Both the position numbers and the translations under genes were made by a program. The notes below the pieces were generated by a model. It did no database searches. It was not told the DNA's origin and was given only the letters and a program-made list of their open reading frames with translations. This document shows, piece after piece, positions 1-7,885 of a stretch of DNA of 64,000 nt. Within the stretch, counting starts at the first letter, position 1. Each line of letters opens with the position of its first letter. The DNA lies in NCBI RefSeq assembly GCF_030160295.1, contig NZ_BSOB01000010.1:687287-751286 (forward strand). The letters are read 5' to 3'. The stretch comes from Dyella acidisoli (GTDB taxonomy: Bacteria > Pseudomonadota > Gammaproteobacteria > Xanthomonadales > Rhodanobacteraceae).

Positions 1-33
1 CCCGGAGGGGAGAGGGAGCGGATTGCGGAGCGA

Positions 34-2322
34 TCAGCTCCGCTCAGTTTGAGCCGCACGAATCTGCGCATCCACCACCGCGATCGCCGTCATGTTCACC
101 ACGCGACGCACGGTGGAGGAAGGCGTGAGGATGTGCGCCGGCTTGTCCACGCCCATCAGAATCGGGCCGACCGCCACGCCATCGGTCATCACGCGCACCA
201 TGTTGTAGGCGATGTTGGCAGCGTCGAGGTTGGGCATCACGAACAGGTTGGCGCGTCCACTCAATGTGGTGCTCGGGAGTATGCGACGGCGGATTTCCTC
301 ATCCCACGCAGTATCGCCCTGCATTTCGCCATCCATTTCCAGGTGCGGTGCGCGCGTGCGCAGGATCTTCCATACCTCGCGCATCTTCGCCGCGCTGGCA
401 TTCTCGTGACTGCCGAAGTTCGAATGCGAAAGCAGTGCTACCTTCGGCTCAACCCCGAACAGCTTCAGACGATAGCTGGCCTGCAGCGTTGCTTCAGCGA
501 TTTGCTCGGCGGACGGATCGCACTGCACGTGCGTATCCAGGAAGAACCACGTGCCTTTATCGTTGATCACCGCGGTCATGGCCGAGGTGCACTGCACACC
601 CGGATCAAGGCCGAATACGCTGCGGATGTAGCCAAGCTTCTTGTGATAACGCCCGACCAGTCCGCAGATCAGCGCATCGGCTTCGCCGCGCTTGACCATC
701 ATCGAGCCGATCAAGGTGGGACGTGAACGCATCAGGTTCTTGGCCGCCGCCGGCGTCACGCCACGACGTTCGGTAAGCGCGTGGTATTGCTGCCAGTAGT
801 CGTTGAAGCGCGGATCGTCGTTGATGTTGGTGAGTTCGAAATCCACGCCTGCACGCATGCGCAGGCCCAGGCGCTCGATACGTGTTTCGATCACGTCCGG
901 ACGGCCGATCAGGATCGGATACGCCAGCTTCTCGTCGACCACTGTCTGTACTGCGCGCAGTACGGTTTCTTCCTCGCCCTCGGCGTACACCACGCGCTTG
1001 CGATCGTTGCGTGCACGCTCGTAGACCGGCTTCATGATCAAACCGGTGCGGTAGATGAACTGACTGAGTTTCTCGATATAGGCGTCCATGTCCTCGATCG
1101 GGCGCGTGGCCACGCCCGAATCCATCGCAGCCTGCGCGACGGCGGGCGCCAACATGACCAGCAGGCGTGGATCGAATGGACGCGGAATCAGGTATTCGGC
1201 ACCGAACGTAGGCGCTTCACCGCCGTAGGCGCCAGCAAGATCGCTTGCTTCCATCTGCGCCAGCGCGGCGATGGCGCGCACGCATGCCAGCTTCATCGCT
1301 TCGTTGATGCCGGTGGCACCCACGTCCAGCGCGCCGCGGAAGATGTACGGGAAGCACACCGCATTGTTGACCTGGTTCGGATAGTCCGAACGACCGGTCG
1401 CGATAATGCAATCCGGGCGCACCTGCTTGGCATCTTCCGGCAATATTTCTGGATTCGGATTGGCCAGCGCCAGGATGATCGGCTGCTTGGCCATGGTGGC
1501 GACCATTTCCGGCTTCAAAATACCGCCAGCCGACAAGCCGAGGAAAACGTCCGCGCCTTGCACGATCTCCGCCAGCGTGCGCGCCTCGGTATCGCGCGCA
1601 TAACGCAGCTTGTCCGGATCCATGTGGCCACGCCCGGTGTAAAGCACACCCTCGCGATCGAATGCCAAAATGTGTTCCGGGTTCACGCCCAATGCAACGA
1701 GCATGTCCAAGCAGGCAATGCCTGCGGCGCCAACGCCAGTGGTGGCGACTTTTACGTCTTCGATGTTCTTGCCGACGATCTTCAGCGCGTTGATCACGGC
1801 GGCGCCGACGATGATGGCTGTTCCGTGCTGGTCATCATGGAATACCGGAATCTTCATCCGTTCGCGCAATTTGCGCTCAACAATGAAGCACTCCGGTGCC
1901 TTGATGTCTTCCAGGTTGATGCCGCCGAAGGTAGGTTCCATCGCGGCGATGATGTCCACCAGCTTGTCGGGATCGCGCTCATTGAGCTCGATATCGAACA
2001 CATCGATGCCGGCGAATTTCTGGAACAGCACACCCTTGCCTTCCATCACCGGCTTGCCGGCGAGCGGGCCGATGTCACCCAGCCCCAGCACGGCAGTGCC
2101 GTTGGTGATCACGGCCACTAGGTTGGCGCGCGCGGTGTAAAGGCTGGCGTCTTGTGGATTTTCGACGATCGCTTCACAGGCATAAGCCACGCCCGGCGAA
2201 TACGCCAGCGACAGATCACGCTGTGTGACCAGGGGCGTGGTGGGCGTGACCTTGATCTTGCCGGGGCGCGGTACGCGGTGATATTCGAGGGCGGCTTGGC
2301 GGAAGTCGTCGGAATGAGCCAT
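34..2322 (-). CDS. maeB: NADP-dependent malic enzyme with C-terminal phosphotransacetylase-like domain
   Basis: Oxidatively decarboxylates malate to pyruvate, linking the TCA cycle to pyruvate and NADPH supply. The 762-residue product is the usual length for MaeB-type enzymes. An N-terminal malic enzyme domain (about 1-430; YSPGVAYACEAI, HDDQHGTA, NAD-binding TTGVGAAG) is followed by a phosphotransacetylase-like domain (about 435-760), which in this family is regulatory rather than catalytic. I chose the ATG at 2322 (MAHSDDFRQ), which fits family N-termini. An in-frame ATG at 2370 would add 16 residues of low-quality sequence. The gene is divergent from the DUF2165 gene. A small GC hairpin (25-43) overlaps the stop codon. 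Confidence 0.95.
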   Translation of the reverse strand: MAHSDDFRQAALEYHRVPRPGKIKVTPTTPLVTQRDLSLAYSPGVAYACEAIVENPQDASLYTARANLVAVITNGTAVLGLGDIGPLAGKPVMEGKGVLFQKFAGIDVFDIELNERDPDKLVDIIAAMEPTFGGINLEDIKAPECFIVERKLRERMKIPVFHDDQHGTAIIVGAAVINALKIVGKNIEDVKVATTGVGAAGIACLDMLVALGVNPEHILAFDREGVLYTGRGHMDPDKLRYARDTEARTLAEIVQGADVFLGLSAGGILKPEMVATMAKQPIILALANPNPEILPEDAKQVRPDCIIATGRSDYPNQVNNAVCFPYIFRGALDVGATGINEAMKLACVRAIAALAQMEASDLAGAYGGEAPTFGAEYLIPRPFDPRLLVMLAPAVAQAAMDSGVATRPIEDMDAYIEKLSQFIYRTGLIMKPVYERARNDRKRVVYAEGEEETVLRAVQTVVDEKLAYPILIGRPDVIETRIERLGLRMRAGVDFELTNINDDPRFNDYWQQYHALTERRGVTPAAAKNLMRSRPTLIGSMMVKRGEADALICGLVGRYHKKLGYIRSVFGLDPGVQCTSAMTAVINDKGTWFFLDTHVQCDPSAEQIAEATLQASYRLKLFGVEPKVALLSHSNFGSHENASAAKMREVWKILRTRAPHLEMDGEMQGDTAWDEEIRRRILPSTTLSGRANLFVMPNLDAANIAYNMVRVMTDGVAVGPILMGVDKPAHILTPSSTVRRVVNMTAIAVVDAQIRAAQTERS

Positions 2323-2557
2323 CGGATGTTTGCAACGAATGGGAATGGGGACAGGGCCGCGTCGCGGCATGCCGCAGATGGTAGCACCCGCCAGCAGGTG
2401 GTACTGGGCACTGGGAATAGCTAAAAAGTAGTACCTAATGCGCGATTTACGTAGGTGTCATGCCCGCAGGGTTCTTGATGCAGCGCGACAGAAGACATTG
2501 CCTCTCGTGAATAAAGCCCTGGATACTCACTGCCATGACAATGCTGTGACGAAGCAT

Positions 2558-3052
2558 ATGACGACCCGCCTCGCCAAGATCCTGCTGCCGCTCGTGCTTG
2601 CTGCGTTCGCCTTCATCGTGACGTTCGACAACATCGTCGACTACGACTCCAACTTCTTGTTCGTGCAGCATGTGCTGTCGATGGATACGACCTTCCCGGG
2701 CAATGCATTGATGGGCCGCGCCATCACCAGCCCCGTGATGTGGCAAGCGAGCTACTGGCTGATCATTGCTTCGGAAGGCGCTACCTGCTTGCTGTTGCTC
2801 AGCGGGACGGTTGCCCTATGGCGTGCTCGCCATCAGAACAGTGCCCGCTTCAACACCGCGAAAAGCCTGGTCACCGCCGGATGTGTGATGGGCTTTCTGG
2901 TGTGGTTCTTCGGCTTCATGGTGGTCGGCGGGGAATGGTTCGCCATGTGGCAATCGAAAACCTGGAACGGACAGGAGGGTGCCTTCCGGTTCTACATGGC
3001 GATCCTGGGTGTGCTGATCTTTGTCAACCAGCCCGATACCGATCTAGCCTGA
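2558..3052 (+). CDS. DUF2165 family small integral membrane protein
   Basis: A 164-residue membrane protein with four hydrophobic segments (about 6-24, 66-88, 108-130, 145-158). The charged segments and the FDNIVDYDSN and GGEWFAMWQS patches are typical of the DUF2165 family. The function of the family is unknown. The ATG at 2558 (MTTRLAKILLPL) begins directly with a membrane segment. An in-frame start at 2438 would add 40 unlikely residues. It is monocistronic, convergent with the downstream QEGLA peptidase gene. Confidence 0.8.
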   Translation: MTTRLAKILLPLVLAAFAFIVTFDNIVDYDSNFLFVQHVLSMDTTFPGNALMGRAITSPVMWQASYWLIIASEGATCLLLLSGTVALWRARHQNSARFNTAKSLVTAGCVMGFLVWFFGFMVVGGEWFAMWQSKTWNGQEGAFRFYMAILGVLIFVNQPDTDLA

Positions 3053-3067
3053 TCCCCCAAGCCACGT

Positions 3068-4348
3068 TCAAATGCCGGTCGATAGCGCTTCGGCTTCCAC
3101 TTTCGACATGCGAACGCGATTGATGAAGAGCGAGAACGCCAGCTTGCCAGCCAAACCATGCACATGCTGCATCCACGGCGGCAGCCAGCGCGGCGCAGCA
3201 AGCGCGCCAGACTGGAAGTACGGCTCCAGACTCATCACGTCGCCAAGGGTCAGCTTGCCGGCGAACAGATAGCGCAGCAGATCCATGCGCCGCTCCTTCA
3301 GTGCCCAGCGGAAGAAGGTGTGCACGTCGATCAGGCCGGACAGGTAGACATTGTCCTTGGCAAACGCGGAGCCTCCACACAACGGTACGCCGCGGAACAC
3401 ACGCTGCGCGGAATGGAAGCTATCCGCCACACTTTGCCCGCAGCGGTTGAAGTAGCGGTACACCTCGACGAAATCCGCCCCGTTGAGCGCCATGTCGAGC
3501 GCAAGGATGCGCAGGCTGATGCGCTTGAGCCGCGCGATGTCGATCGCACCCGACATCAGTTCGGCGAATACGGCGAGGCCTTCCTGCGTGGCCGTGACAC
3601 GCGGTGACGTGCGCGCAAGAGAAGCCAACACCGGCTGCTCGCGTCCGTTCAACGCCGTGAGCGAATGCACATAGGCTTCGTGATTGAGCAGCTGATGACG
3701 ATCGTACTGGCTGAAACGCGTGCCGCCGCGCAGGCGGATGCGCGTAGCGCCGGCCGCCGCCTTGGCGGTGAGATCGTTGTCCACCTCCACTGCGATCACA
3801 CCCTGGCCAAAGAAATCATCCAATACGTTGGCCAGATCCTTGCGCAACAACTCGGACGAGATGTTGGTGACGATGTCATCGTCAGCCATGTCCGCGCCGA
3901 GTTCGTCGGACAGCTCCACAAAGTAGCGTGCCGCGTCGAGATTGCTGTAATGGCTGCCAGCAATGGCATCGCCCGGGCGCCCATAAAGCTGTATGGAGGG
4001 TGCAGTGACGCCTTCGGTGCCTACTGCTTCAAGCATTTCGGCGGCGATGCGCCAGGATTCGGCGGTGCGGCGCAGATATTCGCGGAACGGATCTCCATCA
4101 CCCGCCTCCTTCTCGATCGCGACGAGCTCCTTGCGCACCTCGGAGAGATCCGGCTTCTTATAGCTCACCTCCGGCAAGGCGTAATGCCCTTTGCCGTAGT
4201 CCTCGATCATGCGGTCTTCCAAAGAAGCCGGCCAACTTACCGTGGGCAGGATGTTGATGCCTTTCACTGCCGCCAGCAGACGCTTGTCGAGCGCGGCATA
4301 GACTTCCAGACCAGCGGGAATGACTTTTTCAGCAGACGTACTCACCAC
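3068..4348 (-). CDS. QEGLA-motif (DUF1704 / MATCAP-like) putative metallopeptidase
   Basis: A 426-residue member of the family annotated as flavohemoglobin expression-modulating QEGLA motif protein. It is related to the eukaryotic tubulin tyrosine carboxypeptidases MATCAP/KIAA0895. The HExxxH zinc motif (NHEAYVHSL, about residue 220) and the downstream QEGLA glutamate (about 257), the expected third ligand, are both present, so it should be catalytically competent. The bacterial substrate is unknown. It has no signal peptide and is probably cytosolic. Its start overlaps the rsgA stop by 7 bases (4342-4348), so the two genes are probably translationally coupled. Confidence 0.85.
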   Translation of the reverse strand: MVSTSAEKVIPAGLEVYAALDKRLLAAVKGINILPTVSWPASLEDRMIEDYGKGHYALPEVSYKKPDLSEVRKELVAIEKEAGDGDPFREYLRRTAESWRIAAEMLEAVGTEGVTAPSIQLYGRPGDAIAGSHYSNLDAARYFVELSDELGADMADDDIVTNISSELLRKDLANVLDDFFGQGVIAVEVDNDLTAKAAAGATRIRLRGGTRFSQYDRHQLLNHEAYVHSLTALNGREQPVLASLARTSPRVTATQEGLAVFAELMSGAIDIARLKRISLRILALDMALNGADFVEVYRYFNRCGQSVADSFHSAQRVFRGVPLCGGSAFAKDNVYLSGLIDVHTFFRWALKERRMDLLRYLFAGKLTLGDVMSLEPYFQSGALAAPRWLPPWMQHVHGLAGKLAFSLFINRVRMSKVEAEALSTGI

Positions 4349-5403
4349 CCTTCCTTCTCTCGCGAGCCACGCTGACCATGAGGTTTGGTAGCGGGCCGTC
4401 CACCGCGTTGGCGGCGCAAGCGTGATTCAAGCATGGTGGCTTGTTCTTCACGTTCGTCGCGCAGCTTCAGGTAATTGCGCCAGCGGTCAGGCGTCAGTTC
4501 GCCATCGTGCAGGGCTTCCTGCACCGCGCAGCCAGGCTCGCTGCCGTGGCCGCAATCGGCAAAGCGACAGTTTTCAGCCAAGGCTTCGATGTCGGCGAAG
4601 AGATCGAGGTTTTCCTCGCCCGTGAGCTTCAGCTCCCGCATGCCGGGCGTGTCGATCAGGCAGCCACCACTCGGCAGCTGCAACAGCGCGCGATAAGTCG
4701 TGGTATGGCGCCCACGGCTGTCATGGCTGCGCACATCACCGGTAGCCATGTGCTGGCTGCCCAATAAGGTGTTGGTGAGTGTGGATTTGCCGGCGCCAGA
4801 GGACCCTACCAGCACCGCGCTGTCGCCTGGCTTGAGGTAAGCGGCGAGTATGGCGGCGCCGACCGGGTCCTTGCCGTTGATGGCGTGGATCGGCGTGCCT
4901 TCCGGCAGGCGGGCTTTCAACTCCGCGATGCGGTGCTCGACGTCGTCGGTGCGATCGGGCTTGCTAAGCACGACGACCGGCTGCGCACCCGAGCCCTCGA
5001 CCAACGATAGATAGCGTTCGATGCGCGCGGGATTGAAATCCCCATCCAGGCCGGTCAGCACAAGCACGTAATCGATATTGGTGGCGATCACCTGCCGCTC
5101 GTAGCGCTCGCCAGCCGCGGCGCGTGACAGCACGGTGCGGCGCGATTGCACGGTCAGAATATGCGGCGGCTTGCCTGGCTCCACTTCGACGAAGTCGCCG
5201 ACCGCGGGGCGCTCGGCCGGGTCCAGGCCGCGCTTCAGGAAATGGCCGGCCGGCTGGGCGCCGAAGACCTGTTCCCCATCATGCAATTCGTAGCCAGCCC
5301 GATGCTGGGCCACTACACGGGCAATGCGCCGCCCGTCCCCTGGCAAGACCTGCCCTCGCCAACCGATATGGCGAAGCCGTTCGATGGTCTGAGTGTCGAT
5401 CAT
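4342..5403 (-). CDS. rsgA: Ribosome small subunit-dependent GTPase A
   Basis: Late-stage 30S assembly GTPase. The 353-residue protein has an N-terminal OB fold (about 15-95) and a circularly permuted GTPase domain: G4 SKPD at 147-150, then G1 GSSGAGKST at 200-208, the G2 region RGRHTTT, and G3 DTPG at 251-254. A C-terminal zinc finger follows with ligands C279, C284, H286 and C292. The C-terminus is basic, as expected for rRNA contact. It is the first gene of a two-gene unit with the QEGLA peptidase. It is divergent from alaA. Confidence 0.95.
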   Translation of the reverse strand: MIDTQTIERLRHIGWRGQVLPGDGRRIARVVAQHRAGYELHDGEQVFGAQPAGHFLKRGLDPAERPAVGDFVEVEPGKPPHILTVQSRRTVLSRAAAGERYERQVIATNIDYVLVLTGLDGDFNPARIERYLSLVEGSGAQPVVVLSKPDRTDDVEHRIAELKARLPEGTPIHAINGKDPVGAAILAAYLKPGDSAVLVGSSGAGKSTLTNTLLGSQHMATGDVRSHDSRGRHTTTYRALLQLPSGGCLIDTPGMRELKLTGEENLDLFADIEALAENCRFADCGHGSEPGCAVQEALHDGELTPDRWRNYLKLRDEREEQATMLESRLRRQRGGRPATKPHGQRGSREKEGW

Positions 5404-5528
5404 AGGTCGGGATTATGCCCACCTTCGCCAGAGATCGGGAAAGACATATGAAATGAAGTGCAAACGCTTTTCCGTTTTTTTGCCTCATCCCGTCCCCACG
5501 ACGCCCTAACTCGCTGTTAGGATCGTGA

Positions 5529-5553
5529 AAACCGGCGGCAGGCCGGCTTTTTT
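5529..5553 (+). terminator. GC hairpin with T tract upstream of alaA, possible attenuator
   Basis: CCGGC (5532-5536) can pair with GCCGG (5542-5546) and is followed by six T. It lies between two divergent genes, 24 bases before alaA, so it does not end any visible upstream gene. A leader attenuator is possible, but the 5-bp stem makes this uncertain. Confidence 0.4.
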
Positions 5554-5576
5554 CAATCCCAAAGGACTAGAGACCG

Positions 5577-6824
5577 TTGTCCCCGATCAAGCCCAGCGCG
5601 CACCTGGCCGAAGTGCGCTATGAAATCCGTGGCGCGCTGACGCGTCGTGCGCGCGAACTGGAAGCGGCGGGTACGCCGATCATCAAGCTCAACATCGGCA
5701 ATCCGGCCCGTTACGGTTTTTCGGTGCCGGCTCATCTGCGCGAAGCCATCGCCGCGCATTTGCACGAAAGCGAAGCCTACGGTCACGAACAAGGTCTGGA
5801 AGAGGCCCGCGAAGCCATCGCCACCTTGCAACGCGCACGTGGCGCGCGCCATGTGCAGGTGGAACGCATCTTCATCGGCAACGGGGTTAGCGAACTGATC
5901 GACCTGAGCCTGCGCGCCCTGCTGCAGCCGGGCGACGAAGTGCTGCTGCCGAGCCCGGATTATCCGCTGTGGAGCGCTGCCACCATTCTCAACGGTGGCG
6001 TACCGCGCTATTACCGTTGCCTCGCCGAGAACCGGCACATGCCGGATCCGGAAGAAATGGAAGCCCTGATCACCCCGCGCACGCGTGCGCTGGTGATGGT
6101 CAATCCGAACAATCCCACCGGCGCGGTGTATCCGCGCGCACTGCTGGAGCAGATCGTGGAAATCGCCGCGCGGCATCGTTTGCTGCTGCTGTGCGATGAG
6201 ATCTACGACGAGATTCTCTACGACGGCGCACCGTTCCAGCCTTTGGCCGAAATCGCGGGCACCACGCCCTGCCTCAGCTTCGGCGGCTTGAGCAAAGTGC
6301 ATCGCGCCTGCGGCTATCGCGTGGGTTGGCTCAGCCTTTCCGGCGATCCGGCACGCACGCATGAATATCGCGATGCCTTGCAGTTGCTTGCTGCCTTGCG
6401 CCTATGTGCAAACGTCACTGCACAGTGGGCAGTGATTCCTGCGCTGCAGGATGCGCCAACTATCAACGCGCTTACCGCACCAACCGGACGTCTATACCAA
6501 GCGCGGCAAGCCGTATTGGATGGCGTCGCGTCCAGCCAGTTTCTGGATGTGGTCGCACCGGAAGGCGCGATTTACGCCTTCCCGCGCGTACGCAGCGACG
6601 CTATCGCCAATTTCGACGACAACGCCTTCGCGCTGCGCCTGCTTGAAGAAGAATCCGTGCTGATCGTGCCGGGCACCAGCTTCAACGTGCCGAACAGCCG
6701 CCACATGCGCCTTACCCTGCTGCCGCAGCCGGCACAGTTGCGCGAAGTGTTCGTACGCATGGAACGTGTGCTGGAGCGCATGGCTGTCGAGGAAACACCG
6801 CGCGCCGCGGTCGCAGCGGGTTGA
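5577..6824 (+). CDS. alaA: Alanine aminotransferase (AlaA-type, class I PLP fold)
   Basis: Transfers the amino group of glutamate to pyruvate to make alanine. The 415-residue protein belongs to fold type I. The pyridoxal lysine is K240 in SFGGLSKVHRACGYRVGW, and NPNNPTG (176-182) and CDEIYDE (206-212) are the usual cofactor contacts. The start is TTG at 5577, with AAAGGA at 5561-5566 as the ribosome site. The resulting MSPIKPSAHL matches the N-terminus of E. coli AlaA (MSPIEKS), which supports this rare start. It is the first gene rightward from the rsgA divergence. Confidence 0.92.
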   Translation: MSPIKPSAHLAEVRYEIRGALTRRARELEAAGTPIIKLNIGNPARYGFSVPAHLREAIAAHLHESEAYGHEQGLEEAREAIATLQRARGARHVQVERIFIGNGVSELIDLSLRALLQPGDEVLLPSPDYPLWSAATILNGGVPRYYRCLAENRHMPDPEEMEALITPRTRALVMVNPNNPTGAVYPRALLEQIVEIAARHRLLLLCDEIYDEILYDGAPFQPLAEIAGTTPCLSFGGLSKVHRACGYRVGWLSLSGDPARTHEYRDALQLLAALRLCANVTAQWAVIPALQDAPTINALTAPTGRLYQARQAVLDGVASSQFLDVVAPEGAIYAFPRVRSDAIANFDDNAFALRLLEEESVLIVPGTSFNVPNSRHMRLTLLPQPAQLREVFVRMERVLERMAVEETPRAAVAAG

Positions 6825-6829
6825 TGATG

Positions 6830-7098
6830 GGGATGCTCTGCTCTATTTTGCATAGGCGGCATGATGTCCAGAAGGCTTGCAGGGTGTGCTGCGCGACGCA
6901 GGGAAGACTGGCCGTCTTTTCAAGTCGCGCGGCACAGCCTGCGGGCCTTCTGAACATCACCCTTCGGGCCGGCCCTGTCTGTCCGCATCTCTTCAGTCCA
7001 TCGTCTCGACAGACGGCCAGTCTGCCTTCGCCGACGCCCCTGTGATCTGCGAACAGACAGGACCGGTGACGCCTATGCAAAATAGAGCAGAGCATCCC
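6830..7098. repeat. Nested inverted repeat: 29-bp perfect outer arms enclosing two palindromic units
   Basis: Outer arms 6830-6858 and 7070-7098 are perfect inverted copies. The right arm contains the ATG and first codons of the SGNH hydrolase. Between them lie two imperfect palindromes. Unit 1 (about 6861-6960) has arms around GCCTTCTG and a core hairpin AAGAC/GTCTT. Unit 2 (about 6969-7066) has arms sharing CCTGTCTGT and a core CAGAC/GTCTG. The cores share AGACTGGCCGTCT in opposite orientation (6906-6918 and 7011-7023). The layout resembles a REP/BIME-type element. As RNA it could form a three-way junction that covers the start codon. Confidence 0.85.
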
Positions 7099-7707
7099 TT
7101 GCGTTATCTCGCCCTGGGCGATTCGTACACCATCGGCGAAGACGTTCCCGCCCAAGCGCGATGGCCGATGCAGCTGGTGGAAAAACTGCGCAAGCAGAGA
7201 ATCGCAGTCGGCGATCCGCAGATCGTCGCTGTGACTGGCTGGACCACGGACGAACTGTCCGCCGGCATGGATCAAGCTGCATTCGCTCCCGGCTACGATC
7301 TGGTCACTCTGCTGATCGGCGTGAACAATCAGTATCGCGGCCGTCCGGCGGAGGAATACCGCGAGCAGTTTCGTGCCTTGCTGATGCGCGCCGTGACACT
7401 GGCCGATCGTCACGCCGAACGCGTGGTGGTGGTGTCCATTCCCGACTGGGGCGTGACGCCATTCGGTTATGCCAGCGGCCGCGATCGCAGGCAGATCGCC
7501 CACGAGCTGGATGATTTCAATGCGATCGCGCGCGACGAAGCGACCGAAACCGGCGCGCATTTCGTCAACATCACGGGTATTTCACGCGAGCACGCAGGGC
7601 TAGTCGCTTCGGACGGCCTGCACCCGTCTGGCGCGCAATATGCTTTATGGACGGAAGCCATCGAGCCAGTGGTCACCGAGGCGATGCGCCACCTTTCTCA
7701 TCTTTAA
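7075..7707 (+). CDS. SGNH/GDSL-family hydrolase
   Basis: A 210-residue esterase or lipase of the SGNH superfamily. Block I is LALGDSYTIGE with nucleophile S17. Block III is LIGVNNQYRG with the N of the SGNH set. Block V is DGLHPSG with the catalytic Asp and His. No signal peptide is seen, so it is probably cytosolic. The substrate cannot be predicted. The start at 7075 (MQNRAEHPLRYLALGDSY) lies inside the right arm of the inverted repeat. An in-frame extension to 6877 would be translated repeat sequence and is rejected. The ribosome site is weak (AGGACCGG, 7060-7067) and would be hidden if the repeat folds. Confidence 0.85.
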   Translation: MQNRAEHPLRYLALGDSYTIGEDVPAQARWPMQLVEKLRKQRIAVGDPQIVAVTGWTTDELSAGMDQAAFAPGYDLVTLLIGVNNQYRGRPAEEYREQFRALLMRAVTLADRHAERVVVVSIPDWGVTPFGYASGRDRRQIAHELDDFNAIARDEATETGAHFVNITGISREHAGLVASDGLHPSGAQYALWTEAIEPVVTEAMRHLSHL

Positions 7708-7885
7708 AATAGAGAGAAAACGTCCTTTACTCCTCGTTAAATTTTTGAAACAGTTGCACCGGGGGACACTGGGGCAACTTCGCAAGAGATGTCCAGACGT
7801 TCACACGTTTAGCCGTACGGAGGGAAAACGGCAGACATTTCTCGTTGCACCGGTGCTCTCTACCGCCACTATTCGGGGAGTCACC

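Noticed and set aside
781..2121. 446-codon open frame opposite malic enzyme
   Set aside because: It lies wholly within maeB on the other strand, is H/R/A-rich, and has no family features. High GC produces such long antisense frames.
6877..7074. N-terminal extension of the SGNH hydrolase
   Set aside because: The 66 added residues are translated inverted-repeat sequence with no signal peptide or family match.
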